39,359 nt of DNA from Bryobacterales bacterium (GTDB taxonomy: Bacteria > Acidobacteriota > Terriglobia > Bryobacterales > Bryobacteraceae). Made by a program: the position numbers and the translations under genes. Shown here piece by piece: positions 27,046-37,905 of the stretch (positions are counted from its first letter, which is position 1; each line of letters starts with the position of its first letter). The stretch lies in contig DAHVTI010000371.1 in the NCBI GenBank assembly GCA_027324255.1, forward strand, positions 1 to 39,359, written 5' to 3'. The notes beneath the pieces are model-generated. The model did no database searches. It was not told the origin of the DNA and saw only the letters and a program-made list of their open reading frames with translations.

Positions 27046-27936
27046 ATGCGCGTAGTTTGCCTCTGTTGTCTGGCGCGGTGCCTGCTGCCCGCGCAGGGGC
27101 CGCCCCAGCCCATCACCGCGCCCGGCGCCGTCTCCTTCCACGAAGGCGGGGTCTTCATCAGCACCCTCAGCGAGCAGATGGCCGGCCGTCCGGTGTTGAT
27201 GCAGGGCGGTGAAATCGGCACGCGGGACGATGGCTTCGTCGAAGTGCTGCTCACGCCCGGCACCCTGGCGTGGCTCGCTCCGGCCAGCCAGATCCTGCTC
27301 GAATCGTCGGCGCCGGATGAGACGATTCTGGTTCTGCAGAAAGGCGCCCTGCTGGCGGAGGCGCTGCCGGTGGCCGGCACAGATCCGGCGGTGTTCGTCT
27401 GGGAGGGCCGGCGCATCACCCTGCGCCCCGGCACCCTGGCGCGGATCGACGGCCTGTACGGGCTGCTGCGCGTGCTGAAGGGCGCGGCCTCAGTGGAGGA
27501 GAAGAGCCGCACAGTAAACGTCGCGGCCGGCATGGAACTGGCTTTCGCTACAGGCAGCGCGCCCACGAAAGCGGCGCGCCGGCGGGACCCGCTCCAAAAA
27601 CGCTGCCGCGAACGGGCCGAACGGATGTCGGCGGCCAACGCGGCGGGTGCGCGCTGGGTTTTCAAAACCCGCACGCCGTGGCCGCGCGATGCCTGGCTGT
27701 GGGTGGAGGACCTCGGCGAGTTCACCTTTATACCCGCGGCGGGCCGCATTCAGAGCGCGCTCGGGCCGAAATTCTGGAGCCCGTCTACCGTGCACTCGGC
27801 CGGCGGACCTGCCTATGATTCCACCGCCGAACAGATGAGGGAGGCCGGCATGGGGCGAACTACCGCCCTGCCTCAGACCTCCGGGCCTCGTCCGCCGGCT
27901 CCGCCGCCTCCGCCTCCCGCGGCTGGCAAGAAGTAG
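27046..27936 (+). CDS. Secreted FecR-like protein
   Basis: Signal peptide; EVLLTPGTLAWLAPASQILLESSAPDETILVLQKGALLAEA resembles FecR-like repeats; Pro-rich C-terminus. Confidence 0.65.
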   Translation: MRVVCLCCLARCLLPAQGPPQPITAPGAVSFHEGGVFISTLSEQMAGRPVLMQGGEIGTRDDGFVEVLLTPGTLAWLAPASQILLESSAPDETILVLQKGALLAEALPVAGTDPAVFVWEGRRITLRPGTLARIDGLYGLLRVLKGAASVEEKSRTVNVAAGMELAFATGSAPTKAARRRDPLQKRCRERAERMSAANAAGARWVFKTRTPWPRDAWLWVEDLGEFTFIPAAGRIQSALGPKFWSPSTVHSAGGPAYDSTAEQMREAGMGRTTALPQTSGPRPPAPPPPPPAAGKK

Positions 27937-28330
27937 GTCCCGGAGTTTTCCGGTCAGCGCGAACGCACCGGCAGCGAGGGCGGTTGCGGCCCATCCTGGC
28001 GCAGCAGCGGGGAGGCTTCCTGCCCTTTGTCCGTGGTGGGCGGCGGGGGGAACGTCGCCCTGCCGCGGAGGGTTGGGCGGCAGATCTGCTCCGCAGAGGT
28101 GGAACTCGCCGCGGCCGCCGGCGGAGGCCCTGGAGCCATCGCCGCGCAGCGCCTCCACCCGGTCGGCGTTGGCGAGCACGACGTATGTCCAACCGTCCCG
28201 GAACAGCGTCCACGTGGAAGTGGCGACCCGCAGCGCGCAGCACGGAACGCGCGGTTTCGTGCCGCGGGCGGCGCGTCCCCCCCGCAGGCAGGGCGGCTGA
28301 AAAAATCAGGGCGGAACCGCGACTTGCCGC

Positions 28331-28831
28331 TCAGCCGGGCCATGCGGAAGACGGGCGGTACAGTTCCACCGCCGCGGGGTCCTCTAGGTGTTCCAGCAAC
28401 TCCCGCGCGGTGCGGCCCAGCAGCGGGTGGCGCAGCGCGGGGGCCAGGTCGCAGAGCGGCGCCAGCACGAAGCGGCGCAGGTGCAGGCGCGGGTGCGGGA
28501 CCTCCAGGTCCGGTGCCGCCAGCACCGTCTCGTTCCAGAAGAGCAGGTCCAGGTCCAGGGTTCGCGGCCCGTCGCGCCGCACTCTCACGCGTCCGGCCGC
28601 CAGTTCGATGGCCTGCAATTCGCGCAGGAATTCGCCGGCCGCCAGCGCTGTCCGCACGTACGCCACCGCGTTCAGGAACGGGCCTTGCTCCAGAAAACCC
28701 ACAGGTTCGGTTTCGTACAGCGGGGAGACCCCGCCGATTTCGCCGAGAGCCGCCAGGCCGCGCAAAGCGGCGCGCAGGTGCGCCTCGCGGTCGCCTACGT
28801 TCGAGCCCAGGCCCACCCACGCTTCCGTCAT
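28331..28831 (-). CDS. folK: 2-amino-4-hydroxy-6-hydroxymethyldihydropteridine pyrophosphokinase
   Basis: AWVGLGSNVGDREAHL, PLYETEPVG, FLNAV, RDGPRTLDLDLLFW, VPHPRLHLRRFVLAPL. Confidence 0.95.
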   Translation of the reverse strand: MTEAWVGLGSNVGDREAHLRAALRGLAALGEIGGVSPLYETEPVGFLEQGPFLNAVAYVRTALAAGEFLRELQAIELAAGRVRVRRDGPRTLDLDLLFWNETVLAAPDLEVPHPRLHLRRFVLAPLCDLAPALRHPLLGRTARELLEHLEDPAAVELYRPSSAWPG

Positions 28832-29187
28832 GGCCGCCTGCGGGTGATCTCGACGCCGGCCCACTCCACGCCCCGGTCGCGCAATGCGGCCGGTTTCCGG
28901 ATGAGCACGCGCACGGACTCCACCGGGTGCCGTTCGAGCACGGCTCGCGCGACGCCGTCCGCCATCGCTTCCACCAGCGAGTACGGCCGCGCCGTAGCCG
29001 CTCGCCGCGCCGCTTCGTGGATGCTCGAGTAGTCCACCGTGTCGGCGAAGTGATCGGTGGCCGCGGCGCGGCTGACGTCGAACTCCACCTCGATGTCGAG
29101 GACTACTTCCTGCGCGATGCTCCGTTCGTGCGGGGGCACGCCTATATGGACGGAAAAACGCGCGCCGCTGACGATGATCCTGTCCAT
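28828..29187 (-). CDS. folB: Dihydroneopterin aldolase
   Basis: MDRIIVSGARFSVHIGVPPHERSIAQEVVLDIEVEFD; DTVDYSSIHEAARR. Confidence 0.92.
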   Translation of the reverse strand: MDRIIVSGARFSVHIGVPPHERSIAQEVVLDIEVEFDVSRAAATDHFADTVDYSSIHEAARRAATARPYSLVEAMADGVARAVLERHPVESVRVLIRKPAALRDRGVEWAGVEITRRRP

Positions 29188-29975
29188 CACGATCTCCTTA
29201 CGGCCTCCAGCACAGACAGCGCCTTGCGGCACGGACCCACATCGTGCACGCGTACGACGGAGGCGCCGTGCATCGCTCCGATGACGGCCGCGGCGAGTGT
29301 CCCCTCCAGCCGTTCGCCGGGCTTCTCCATGCCGGGCAGCGTGCCGAGGAACGACTTGCGCGACGGCCCGATGAGGATCGGGCAGCCCAGTTCCTCAAAC
29401 TCCCGCAGCCGGCGCAGGATCTCGAAGCTGTGCGCCGCGGTTTTCGCAAAGCCGATGCCGGGATCGACGAAAATCTCGGCGATGCCCGCTTCACGCGCCA
29501 GCCGGACCTTTTCCGCCAGCTCTGCTTTCACCTCGGCCACCACGTCCCCGTAGTTCGCCTCTTGCCGCATGGTGCGCGGCGTGCCCCGCATGTGCATGAC
29601 GACGACGCCCGCCCCGTGGTGCGCGGCGGCCTCCGCCATGCGCGGATCGCGCAGCCCCGTGATGTCGTTCACCAGGCTGGCTCCGGCCCGGAGGCACGCC
29701 GCCGCCACCGCCGGCTTCATGGTGTCGATGGAGATGCGCGCCAGTCCGTCCTCGGCCAAGGCCTCCACCAGCGGCAGGACGCGCCGCAGTTCGATCTCTT
29801 CCGGCACTGGTTCCGCCCCGGGGCGCGTGCTCTCGCCGCCGATGTCCAGGAAGTCGGCGCCTTCCGAAATCAGGCGCCGCGCGGCGTCCAGCGCCGCTTC
29901 GAGCGTCGGAAACAGCCCCCCGTCGGAAAAGGAGTCGGGCGTCATGTTCAGCACGCCCATCAATAGCGTTCGCAT
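29187..29975 (-). CDS. folP: Dihydropteroate synthase
   Basis: LMGVLNMTPDSFSDGG, DFLDIGGESTRPGAEPV, ISIDTMKPAVA, VVMHMRGTPRTMR, DPGIGFAKT. Confidence 0.96.
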   Translation of the reverse strand: MRTLLMGVLNMTPDSFSDGGLFPTLEAALDAARRLISEGADFLDIGGESTRPGAEPVPEEIELRRVLPLVEALAEDGLARISIDTMKPAVAAACLRAGASLVNDITGLRDPRMAEAAAHHGAGVVVMHMRGTPRTMRQEANYGDVVAEVKAELAEKVRLAREAGIAEIFVDPGIGFAKTAAHSFEILRRLREFEELGCPILIGPSRKSFLGTLPGMEKPGERLEGTLAAAVIGAMHGASVVRVHDVGPCRKALSVLEAVRRS

Positions 29976-30027
29976 CCACTCTCATCTTATGCCCGGATTC
30001 CTTCAACAGGCCGTGACAGGCGCCGGG

Positions 30028-30033
30028 TATAAT
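30028..30033 (+). promoter_or_regulatory. -10 box TATAAT upstream of the GHMP kinase
   Basis: TATAAT 11 nt before ATG 30045; very short predicted leader. Confidence 0.5.
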
Positions 30034-30044
30034 GACAGCTTGGC

Positions 30045-31040
30045 ATGGTGAAAACCAAGGCATTCGCGCGCGCGGGGCTGATTGGAAATCCTTCCGATGG
30101 CTACTTCGGGAAGACAATTTCTCTTGTCGTCCGCAACTACTGCGCAGAGGTCACGCTCTACGAGTCGCCGCGCATCAATATCGTCGCCGGGCACCGCGAC
30201 CGGCTGAGTTTTTCCAGCTATGCCGAATTCCTGGAAGATGTGAGCCTGAACGGCTATTACGGGGGCGTGCGCCTGATCAAGGCGGCCATCAAGAAATTCA
30301 GCGACTGGTGCTCGCGCCAGGGCATCCCCCTCGACCGCAATTTCACCATCGAATACGAAACGGATGTCCCTGTGCGCGTCGGACTGGCCGGCTCCAGCGC
30401 CATCGTCACCTCCACCATCCGCGCCCTGATGGAGTTTTTCGGCGTCCAGATCCCCAAGGCTGTCCTGCCGAACCTGATCCTCTCGGTGGAACTGGAGGAG
30501 CTCAGCATTGGCGCGGGGCTGCAGGACCGCGTCATCCAGGTCTACGAAGGGGTCGTGTTCATGGACTTCGACAAGGCGCGCATGGACCGCGACGGGCACG
30601 GCCTGTACGAGCCCATCGATCCCGCGCTGCTGCCGCCCCTCTTCGTCGCCTACCACGACAACCTGGCCGAGGGCACCGAACTGTTCCACAATGACCTGCG
30701 CAGCCGCTACAACCGCGGCGAGCCGGCCGTGATGGACGCCATCCGCCGCTGGGCGGCCATGGCGGAGCAGGTGCGCGGCATGCTGCTGGCGGGCCAGGGC
30801 TCCGAGATCGGTCCGCTGCTGAACGAAGCGTTCGATCTTCGGGCCAGCCTCATCCGCATCAGTCCCGGCAACCTGGAGTTGATCCAGCGCGGCCGGGACC
30901 TGGGCGCCTTCACCCAGTTCTGCGGCTCCGGCGGCGCCATCATCGGCGCCTACGACGGGGATCCGGAGCGCCTGGGCCGGATCCGCGAGTCCTACGCCCA
31001 GATGGGCGCGCATCTGGTGATCCCGCAAATCCTGCCCTGA
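30045..31040 (+). CDS. GHMP family kinase, glucuronokinase-like
   Basis: ARAGLIGNPSDGYFGKTIS, NGYYGGVRLIKAAIKKF, VRVGLAGSSAIVTSTIRALMEFFGV, GAGLQDRVIQVYEGVVFMDFDK, FTQFCGSGGAIIG. GHMP motifs 1-3 are present; overall pattern resembles plant glucuronokinases (from memory, not aligned). Confidence 0.8.
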   Translation: MVKTKAFARAGLIGNPSDGYFGKTISLVVRNYCAEVTLYESPRINIVAGHRDRLSFSSYAEFLEDVSLNGYYGGVRLIKAAIKKFSDWCSRQGIPLDRNFTIEYETDVPVRVGLAGSSAIVTSTIRALMEFFGVQIPKAVLPNLILSVELEELSIGAGLQDRVIQVYEGVVFMDFDKARMDRDGHGLYEPIDPALLPPLFVAYHDNLAEGTELFHNDLRSRYNRGEPAVMDAIRRWAAMAEQVRGMLLAGQGSEIGPLLNEAFDLRASLIRISPGNLELIQRGRDLGAFTQFCGSGGAIIGAYDGDPERLGRIRESYAQMGAHLVIPQILP

Positions 31041-31052
31041 GGAGTTTTCCGC

Positions 31053-31934
31053 ATGCCCGTCCGCAAAGCCATCATCCCCGCCGCCGGCATGGGTACCCGC
31101 TTCCTGCCCGCCACCAAGAGCATGCCGAAGGAGATGTTGCCCATCGTCGACAAGCCGGTGCTGCAGTTCGTCATTGAAGAGGCGGTGGAAAGCGGCATCG
31201 ACGACATCCTGATCGTCACCGGGCGCGGCAAGCAGGCCATCGAAAACCACTTCGACTACAACCCCGATCTCGAGGTGTTCCTGCGCGGCGCCGGCAAGGG
31301 CGACTTGATCGACCTGGTGCGGGACATCGGCGAACGGGCGCAGATCCACTACATCCGCCAAAAGGAGCAACTCGGCCTCGGCGATGCCATCCGCCTCGGG
31401 CGCCACCACATGGGCGGCGAGCCTTTCGCCGTCCTGCTGGGCGACACCATCATCGATCCCCCCGCCGGCCAGAAGCCCGGCCTGGCCCAATTGCTGGACG
31501 CCTATGAGGAGACCCGGTCCAGCATCGTCGCCGTCCACCGCGTCCCGCCGGAGTGGGTGCACCGCTACGGCATCGTCGACGGGCAGCCCGAGGACGGCAA
31601 TCCGGACCTGCTGCGGCTGCGAAAACTGGTGGAAAAGCCGGCCGTCAACGTGGCACCTTCCAACCTCGCCATTGCCGGCCGCTACGTCTTCACCCCGGGC
31701 ATCTTCGCCTGCCTGGAAGACACCCCGCGCGGCGTGGGAGGCGAGATTCAGCTCACCGACGCCATGAACATGCTGGCGCAGGTGGAGCCGGTGTACGCGC
31801 TGGCCTGGCAGGCACGCCGCTTCGACATCGGCAATCGGGTGGAGTACGCCAAGTGTTTTGTGGAGTTTGCGCTCCGCCGCGAAGATACCGGGGCAATGCT
31901 CCGCGAGCACCTGAAGCAGCTTCTGGCTCCGTGA
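31053..31934 (+). CDS. galU: UTP--glucose-1-phosphate uridylyltransferase
   Basis: RKAIIPAAGMGTRFLPATKSMPKEMLPIVDKPVLQFVIEEAVESGI; EIQLTDAM. Confidence 0.95.
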   Translation: MPVRKAIIPAAGMGTRFLPATKSMPKEMLPIVDKPVLQFVIEEAVESGIDDILIVTGRGKQAIENHFDYNPDLEVFLRGAGKGDLIDLVRDIGERAQIHYIRQKEQLGLGDAIRLGRHHMGGEPFAVLLGDTIIDPPAGQKPGLAQLLDAYEETRSSIVAVHRVPPEWVHRYGIVDGQPEDGNPDLLRLRKLVEKPAVNVAPSNLAIAGRYVFTPGIFACLEDTPRGVGGEIQLTDAMNMLAQVEPVYALAWQARRFDIGNRVEYAKCFVEFALRREDTGAMLREHLKQLLAP

Positions 31935-31944
31935 GTCCCGCCGC

Positions 31945-31953
31945 TGCTATAAT
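31945..31953 (+). promoter_or_regulatory. Extended -10 promoter TG-C-TATAAT upstream of ffh
   Basis: TGCTATAAT immediately after galU; predicted leader ~120 nt. Confidence 0.6.
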
Positions 31954-32079
31954 GGTCGGTGCTGCCTGAAGGCAGCCGTGTGTCGCTACGTGTGTCCTTC
32001 TTGGGACTTCTCACAGTAGTCCGCACCCCAGACAGGTTGAGGTAGAAAGATCCGCCGCCGGCAGAGGCCGCGCGGCCAG

Positions 32080-33438
<1,359 letters not shown>

Positions 33439-33481
33439 CGGGCGGGGCGAGGCATTGAGATCCTCAGGAGAGTAGAACGTA

Positions 33482-33751
33482 ATGCTGATGATTCGTCTGG
33501 CGCGGTTCGGCGCCAAGAAAAAGCCGACCTACCGGGTAGTGGTCATTGATAAAGACCGCGCCCGCGACTCCAAGGCCATCGAAGTGGTGGGCCACTACAA
33601 CCCCGTGGCCGATCCGGCGGTGGTCCAACTCGACCACGGCCGCCTCGAGCATTGGGTGAAGTGCGGCGCCCAGATGTCGGACACTGTCCAGCGTCTGGTG
33701 AAGGCCAATCCCGCGCCCGCCGCGGAAGCCGTGGAGGAGCCCGTAGTTTAG
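33482..33751 (+). CDS. rpsP: 30S ribosomal protein S16
   Basis: MLMIRLARFGAKKKPTYRVVVIDKDRARDSKAIEVVGHYNPVADP. Confidence 0.97.
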   Translation: MLMIRLARFGAKKKPTYRVVVIDKDRARDSKAIEVVGHYNPVADPAVVQLDHGRLEHWVKCGAQMSDTVQRLVKANPAPAAEAVEEPVV

Positions 33752-33832
33752 TCTCCCCTCCTGGCGTGATTCGACCCGTGTGATTATGGGTTGTTCATGT
33801 TAGGATCGGAGGCAGGACGAGAGGTCCTCGCG

Positions 33833-34072
33833 ATGGCTGGCATCAAAGAACTCGTTGAGGAAATTGCGAAAGCTCTTGTGGACATCCCTGAAGAGGTGCA
33901 GGTTCGCGAGGTGCAGGGCGAGCAGGTGACTGTTCTCGAACTGCGCGTGGCCCCGAGTGATCTCGGCAAGGTGATCGGTAAGCAGGGCCGCACGGCCCGC
34001 TCCGTTCGCACGCTGCTGGGCGCGGCCGGCATGAAACTGAACCGGCGATTTACGCTGGAAATCCTCGAGTAA
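33833..34072 (+). CDS. khpA: KH-domain RNA-binding protein
   Basis: [24 protein letters not shown]...[21 protein letters not shown]; located between rpsP and rimM as in many bacteria. Start among ATG 33791/33797/33833 uncertain. Confidence 0.9.
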   Translation: MAGIKELVEEIAKALVDIPEEVQVREVQGEQVTVLELRVAPSDLGKVIGKQGRTARSVRTLLGAAGMKLNRRFTLEILE

Positions 34073-34665
34073 TGCCGGACGGGCGGCACAAGCCGCACGC
34101 GGCATGGGTGATGGTCGCAAGATTGGGCCGCACGCGCGGACTCCATGGCGAGATCTACGCGGACGGCTCCCTGGAGCCGGAACGCTTCGCGGAGTTGAAG
34201 CGCATCTGGCTGCGCAAACCGGGCGGCGAGCCGCTGAACGGCGGCGAACCCCTGGAAGTGTTGGCAATCCGCCCGTACAAGGGCCGGCTGGTGTTTTCCT
34301 TCGCCGGCGTCGAGTCGATCGAGGCCGCCGAGCCGTTCGAGCACTGCGAGGCTGTCGTTCCCGCAGGGGACCGGCCGGCTCTGGACGAAGGCGAGTATTA
34401 CCTGTCGGACCTCGTCGGGTGCGAGGTGATTCACCGCGGCACGGGCATGCGGCTCGGCACGGTGACCGGCTGGCAGGATTTCGGCGGGCCGGAGTTGTTG
34501 GAAGTTCTGGCTGACGGGGCGCGTCCCGGAGACGCTGCCTGGATCCCCTTCGCCAAGGCGATTTGCGTGGAGATCGATCCCGCCCGCCGGCGCATTGTGG
34601 TCGATCCGCCCGAAGGCCTGCTGGAGTTGAACCAAGCCCGGGAAGCCGGGCCGGGACCGGACTGA
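34072..34665 (+). CDS. rimM: Ribosome maturation factor RimM
   Basis: [58 protein letters not shown]. Confidence 0.92.
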   Translation: MPDGRHKPHAAWVMVARLGRTRGLHGEIYADGSLEPERFAELKRIWLRKPGGEPLNGGEPLEVLAIRPYKGRLVFSFAGVESIEAAEPFEHCEAVVPAGDRPALDEGEYYLSDLVGCEVIHRGTGMRLGTVTGWQDFGGPELLEVLADGARPGDAAWIPFAKAICVEIDPARRRIVVDPPEGLLELNQAREAGPGPD

Positions 34666-35426
34666 TGATCTTTCATGTGCTGACGATTTTTCCGGAGTTC
34701 TTCCGGGGGCCGTTCGAGCACGGGGTCGTCGCCCGGGGCGAAAAGTCCGGTCTGCTGCAGATTCAAATCCGGAATCTGCGCGACTGGACGAGCGATTTTC
34801 ATAAGACCGTGGACGACCGGCCGTTTGGCGGCGGCGAGGGCATGGTGCTCAAGCCCCAGCCGGTCTTCGCGGCTGTGGAGAGTATCTTTCCGCGGCGCGA
34901 TCCGCGGAAGCAGAGAGTGGTTCTGCTGTCGGCGCAGGGGCCGCTGTTCAACCAGCGCACCGCCCGGCGGCTGATGGAGTTTGAGGAGCTGTTGCTGATC
35001 TGCGGGCGCTACGAGGGCGTCGATGAACGGGTCAGCCAGCACCTGGCCGACGAGGAGATCTCGATCGGCGATTACGTTTTAAGCGGCGGCGAACTGGCCG
35101 CCGCGGTGGTTGTGGACACCGTCGCCCGGCTGATCCCGGGCGTGCTCGGCAACCCGGATTCCTCCGTGCAGGAGTCGTTTTCAGACTCCGGCGAGGAGGG
35201 CCCGGGTGACGGCATCCTGGATTGTCCGCACTATACGCGGCCGGCCGTTTTCCGCGGCTGGAGCGTGCCCGAGGTGCTTCTGGGCGGCAATCATGCCGAA
35301 ATCCGGAAGTGGCGCCGCCAGGCCGCTCTGGAGAAGACAACACGGCTCCGACCGGAGCTGCTTGCGCCGCGGGCATCCGCCCCGGTCCAGGCATTGCCGG
35401 ACCCGAATGGAGTGAAGAAAGGTTAG
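34665..35426 (+). CDS. trmD: tRNA (guanine-N1)-methyltransferase
   Basis: [64 protein letters not shown]. Confidence 0.96.
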   Translation: MIFHVLTIFPEFFRGPFEHGVVARGEKSGLLQIQIRNLRDWTSDFHKTVDDRPFGGGEGMVLKPQPVFAAVESIFPRRDPRKQRVVLLSAQGPLFNQRTARRLMEFEELLLICGRYEGVDERVSQHLADEEISIGDYVLSGGELAAAVVVDTVARLIPGVLGNPDSSVQESFSDSGEEGPGDGILDCPHYTRPAVFRGWSVPEVLLGGNHAEIRKWRRQAALEKTTRLRPELLAPRASAPVQALPDPNGVKKG

Positions 35427-35443
35427 AAGAAGGAAGTAGCCCC

Positions 35444-35791
35444 ATGATCAGCCCTTACCTGAGCAAAGTCCTGAACAAGAACAAGCGCACCGACCTGCCC
35501 GAGTTCCGCATCGGCGACACCATCCGGGTCCACGTCAAGATCAAGGAAGGCGAGAAAGAGCGCCTCCAGATTTTCGAGGGAGTCGTCCTCGCCCGCAAGA
35601 ACAGCGGCCTCGGCGAGACCATCACGGTCCGCAAGATCAGCTTCGGCCAGGGCGTCGAGCGCATCTTCCCGCTGAACGCGCCCGTCATCGACCACATCGA
35701 CGTGGTCCGCACCGGCAAGGTCCGCCGCTCGAAGCTGTACTACCTGCGCGCCCTCAGGGGCAAGGCCGCCCGCCTCAAGGAACGCGAGTAG
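35444..35791 (+). CDS. rplS: 50S ribosomal protein L19
   Basis: [86 protein letters not shown]. Confidence 0.97.
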   Translation: MISPYLSKVLNKNKRTDLPEFRIGDTIRVHVKIKEGEKERLQIFEGVVLARKNSGLGETITVRKISFGQGVERIFPLNAPVIDHIDVVRTGKVRRSKLYYLRALRGKAARLKERE

Positions 35792-35813
35792 TCCGCCTGC
35801 CCGGATTACGCCA

Positions 35814-36449
35814 GTGACGGATCAACCTCACGCCATGCGCTGCACCGGTCAAGTGGAGGCGGCGGTGCGGCGCGAGGGGTTTCTGAGGATCGCGGGAGTG
35901 GACGAAGCGGGCCGGGGGTGTCTCTTCGGACCCGTCTTCGCCGCCGCGGTGGTCCTGGATCCGGAACGGCCCGTCGCCGGCCTGGCCGACAGCAAGACCC
36001 TGCCCGCGGAGCGCCGCGAGGAGCTTGCCGCGGCCATCCGGGAACGCGCCGCCGCCTGGGCCGTGGCCTCTGCCTCCGCCGCCGAGATCGACCGCATCAA
36101 CATCCGCGAAGCCTCCCGCCTGGCCATGCGGCGTGCCGTTGAGTTCCTCGATCCCCCCTGCGATTATCTTCTCGTGGACGCCCTCACCATCGACTGGCCC
36201 GTGCCCCAGCAGGCGCTCATCAAGGGCGACGCCCGCGTCACGGCCATCGCCGCCGCTTCCATCCTGGCCAAGGTCGAACGCGACGCCTGCCTCATCTCTC
36301 TCGCCGCCGAATACCCCGGCTACGGCCTGGACCGCCACAAAGGCTATCCCACTGTCGAGCACCGCGAGGCCCTCCGCCAGTTGGGCCCCACGCCGCTCCA
36401 CCGCCGCAGCTACGCCCCGGTCCGGGAGGCCCTCCAGTCCCTGCTATGA
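35814..36449 (+). CDS. rnhB: Ribonuclease HII
   Basis: [59 protein letters not shown]. Start GTG 35814 or ATG 35835. Confidence 0.95.
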   Translation: MTDQPHAMRCTGQVEAAVRREGFLRIAGVDEAGRGCLFGPVFAAAVVLDPERPVAGLADSKTLPAERREELAAAIRERAAAWAVASASAAEIDRINIREASRLAMRRAVEFLDPPCDYLLVDALTIDWPVPQQALIKGDARVTAIAAASILAKVERDACLISLAAEYPGYGLDRHKGYPTVEHREALRQLGPTPLHRRSYAPVREALQSLL

Positions 36450-36751
36450 ACCCGGAAAGCCCCCAGACCCAGACCGGCCCCACCGCGGTGGAGCATCGCC
36501 CCGCTTCGTTCCTCGAGAAGCTCAGCGCGGTGCTGTTCTGCATCTTCTGCCTGGAAGTGGGCCTGTTCCTGCTCTTCTACCCGTGGCTGGACGCGCTGTG
36601 GAGCCGCAACTGGCTGCTGCGGTTCAACCCCGAATGGCGCGCCGTGGTGATGAGCGAGCACTTTCGCGGCGCCGTCAGCGGCCTGGGCGTGCTGAACCTC
36701 TTCATCGCCGTGGCGGAAATCGTCCGCCTCCGCCGCTTCTCCGGCCGCTGA
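36446..36751 (+). CDS. Small membrane protein
   Basis: ATGA overlap with rnhB; two or three hydrophobic segments ([25 protein letters not shown]). Confidence 0.7.
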   Translation: MNPESPQTQTGPTAVEHRPASFLEKLSAVLFCIFCLEVGLFLLFYPWLDALWSRNWLLRFNPEWRAVVMSEHFRGAVSGLGVLNLFIAVAEIVRLRRFSGR

Positions 36752-36758
36752 ATCCGGC

Positions 36759-37802
36759 TCACGCCGCCAGCGGCACCTGGTCTCGCGGCGTGAAACTCAG
36801 CATCTCCCCGCCCGAATCCGGTTCCACGCGCAGCAGGCACCCCGGCCGTGCGCGCTTGTCCAGCACCAGCCGCGCCAGTGGTTGGATCAGGTGGCGGTGG
36901 ATGGTGCGCTTCAACTCACGCGCGCCGTACTCCGCGCTGGTCCCCTCCTCCAGCAGGAAGACCCGCGCCTCCGGGCTCAGCTCCAGCCCGAACGACGCCG
37001 GTCCGAGCCGCGAAGACAGATGCCGCTCCAGCGCTTCGAGCTGCAGGTCCAGAATCGCCTCCAGCGCCGCCTTGTCCAGCGGCCGGTAGGTGAGCGTGCG
37101 GTCCACGCGGTTCACGAACTCCGGCGAGAAGCGCTTCCTGACCGCGCTCACTCCGATGCGCCGCAGCTTGCCTGCGCTGGCGCTGCCGTCCTCGGCCGCC
37201 GCGAATCCAAAGCGCGCCGCGAGTTCCGCCATCATCTCCCGCGCGCCCAGGTTCGACGTCATGAAGATCAGGCTCCGCTCGAAGTTCACCGTCGTGTTGT
37301 CGCCCAGCTTCAGCGTGGCTTTGTCCAGCACGCCCAGCAGGAGCCGGCCCAGCGACGAAGCGGCTTTTTCGATCTCGTCGAACAGCACCAGCGACAGCGC
37401 GCTGCGCTCGCTGGCCACGGCGTTCAGCTTGTGCTGGTTGATCATGGGCTGCGTCTCGCGGTGGCCCAGGTAGCCGGGAGGCGCGCCGATGAGCTTGGCC
37501 ACCTCGTGCTCCATCTGGAATTCGCCGCAGTCGATGCGCAGGACGTTGCGCTCGCTGCCGTGCAGCGCCTCGGCCAGCGCCTCCACGGTGCGGGTCTTGC
37601 CGGTCCCGGTCGGGCCCAGCAGGAGGAACACGCCCACGGGCCGCCCTTCCGGCGCGAGGCCGGCCTGGTACAGCTCGACGTAGGGGACGATCGTCTCGAT
37701 CGCCTCCTCCTGTCCCACGATTCTGCGGCGCAGGTCTGCTGCCAGGTCGGTGCGTGCGCCCGCTCTGCCGCGGGCTTCTGTCGGGGCTGGTATGGATCTC
37801 AT
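36759..37802 (-). CDS. Stand-alone Clp-like AAA+ ATPase (ClpB/ClpA D2-like)
   Basis: LLLGPTGTGKTRTVEALAEAL (Walker A), GAPPGYLGHRE, LSLVLFDEIEKA (Walker B), FMTSNLGAREM, RFSPEFVNRVD, EYGARELKRTI. No N-domain or second AAA module. Confidence 0.88.
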   Translation of the reverse strand: MRSIPAPTEARGRAGARTDLAADLRRRIVGQEEAIETIVPYVELYQAGLAPEGRPVGVFLLLGPTGTGKTRTVEALAEALHGSERNVLRIDCGEFQMEHEVAKLIGAPPGYLGHRETQPMINQHKLNAVASERSALSLVLFDEIEKAASSLGRLLLGVLDKATLKLGDNTTVNFERSLIFMTSNLGAREMMAELAARFGFAAAEDGSASAGKLRRIGVSAVRKRFSPEFVNRVDRTLTYRPLDKAALEAILDLQLEALERHLSSRLGPASFGLELSPEARVFLLEEGTSAEYGARELKRTIHRHLIQPLARLVLDKRARPGCLLRVEPDSGGEMLSFTPRDQVPLAA

Positions 37803-37905
37803 GGGACGGTTCTGACCTCCGCGCGCATTGTACACCCGAGGCGTCAAATTCCCAGACCGCGCTGCGCCTCTTCGACGGCCCGTCCGCGGACTCGGGGCTT
37901 GCTAT

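Noticed and set aside
28027-29553. 508-aa plus-strand ORF across folK-folB-folP
   Set aside because: Low-complexity Arg/Ala/Pro translation overlapping three well-supported folate genes on the other strand.
30003-31910. 635-aa minus-strand ORF opposite the GHMP kinase and galU
   Set aside because: Shadow ORF; both sense genes are unmistakable and the antisense protein has no family signature. The same applies to the long opposite-strand ORFs at 7165-8799, 9492-11171, 13276-15114, 15447-16793, 17304-19370, 22105-23409, 24947-26263 and 32011-33516.
31954-32079. 4.5S/SRP small RNA gene upstream of ffh
   Set aside because: GCTGCCTGAAGGCAGCC only superficially resembles the SRP RNA tip; the conserved GGTCAGG...GGAAGCAGCC domain IV is not present on either strand by eye.
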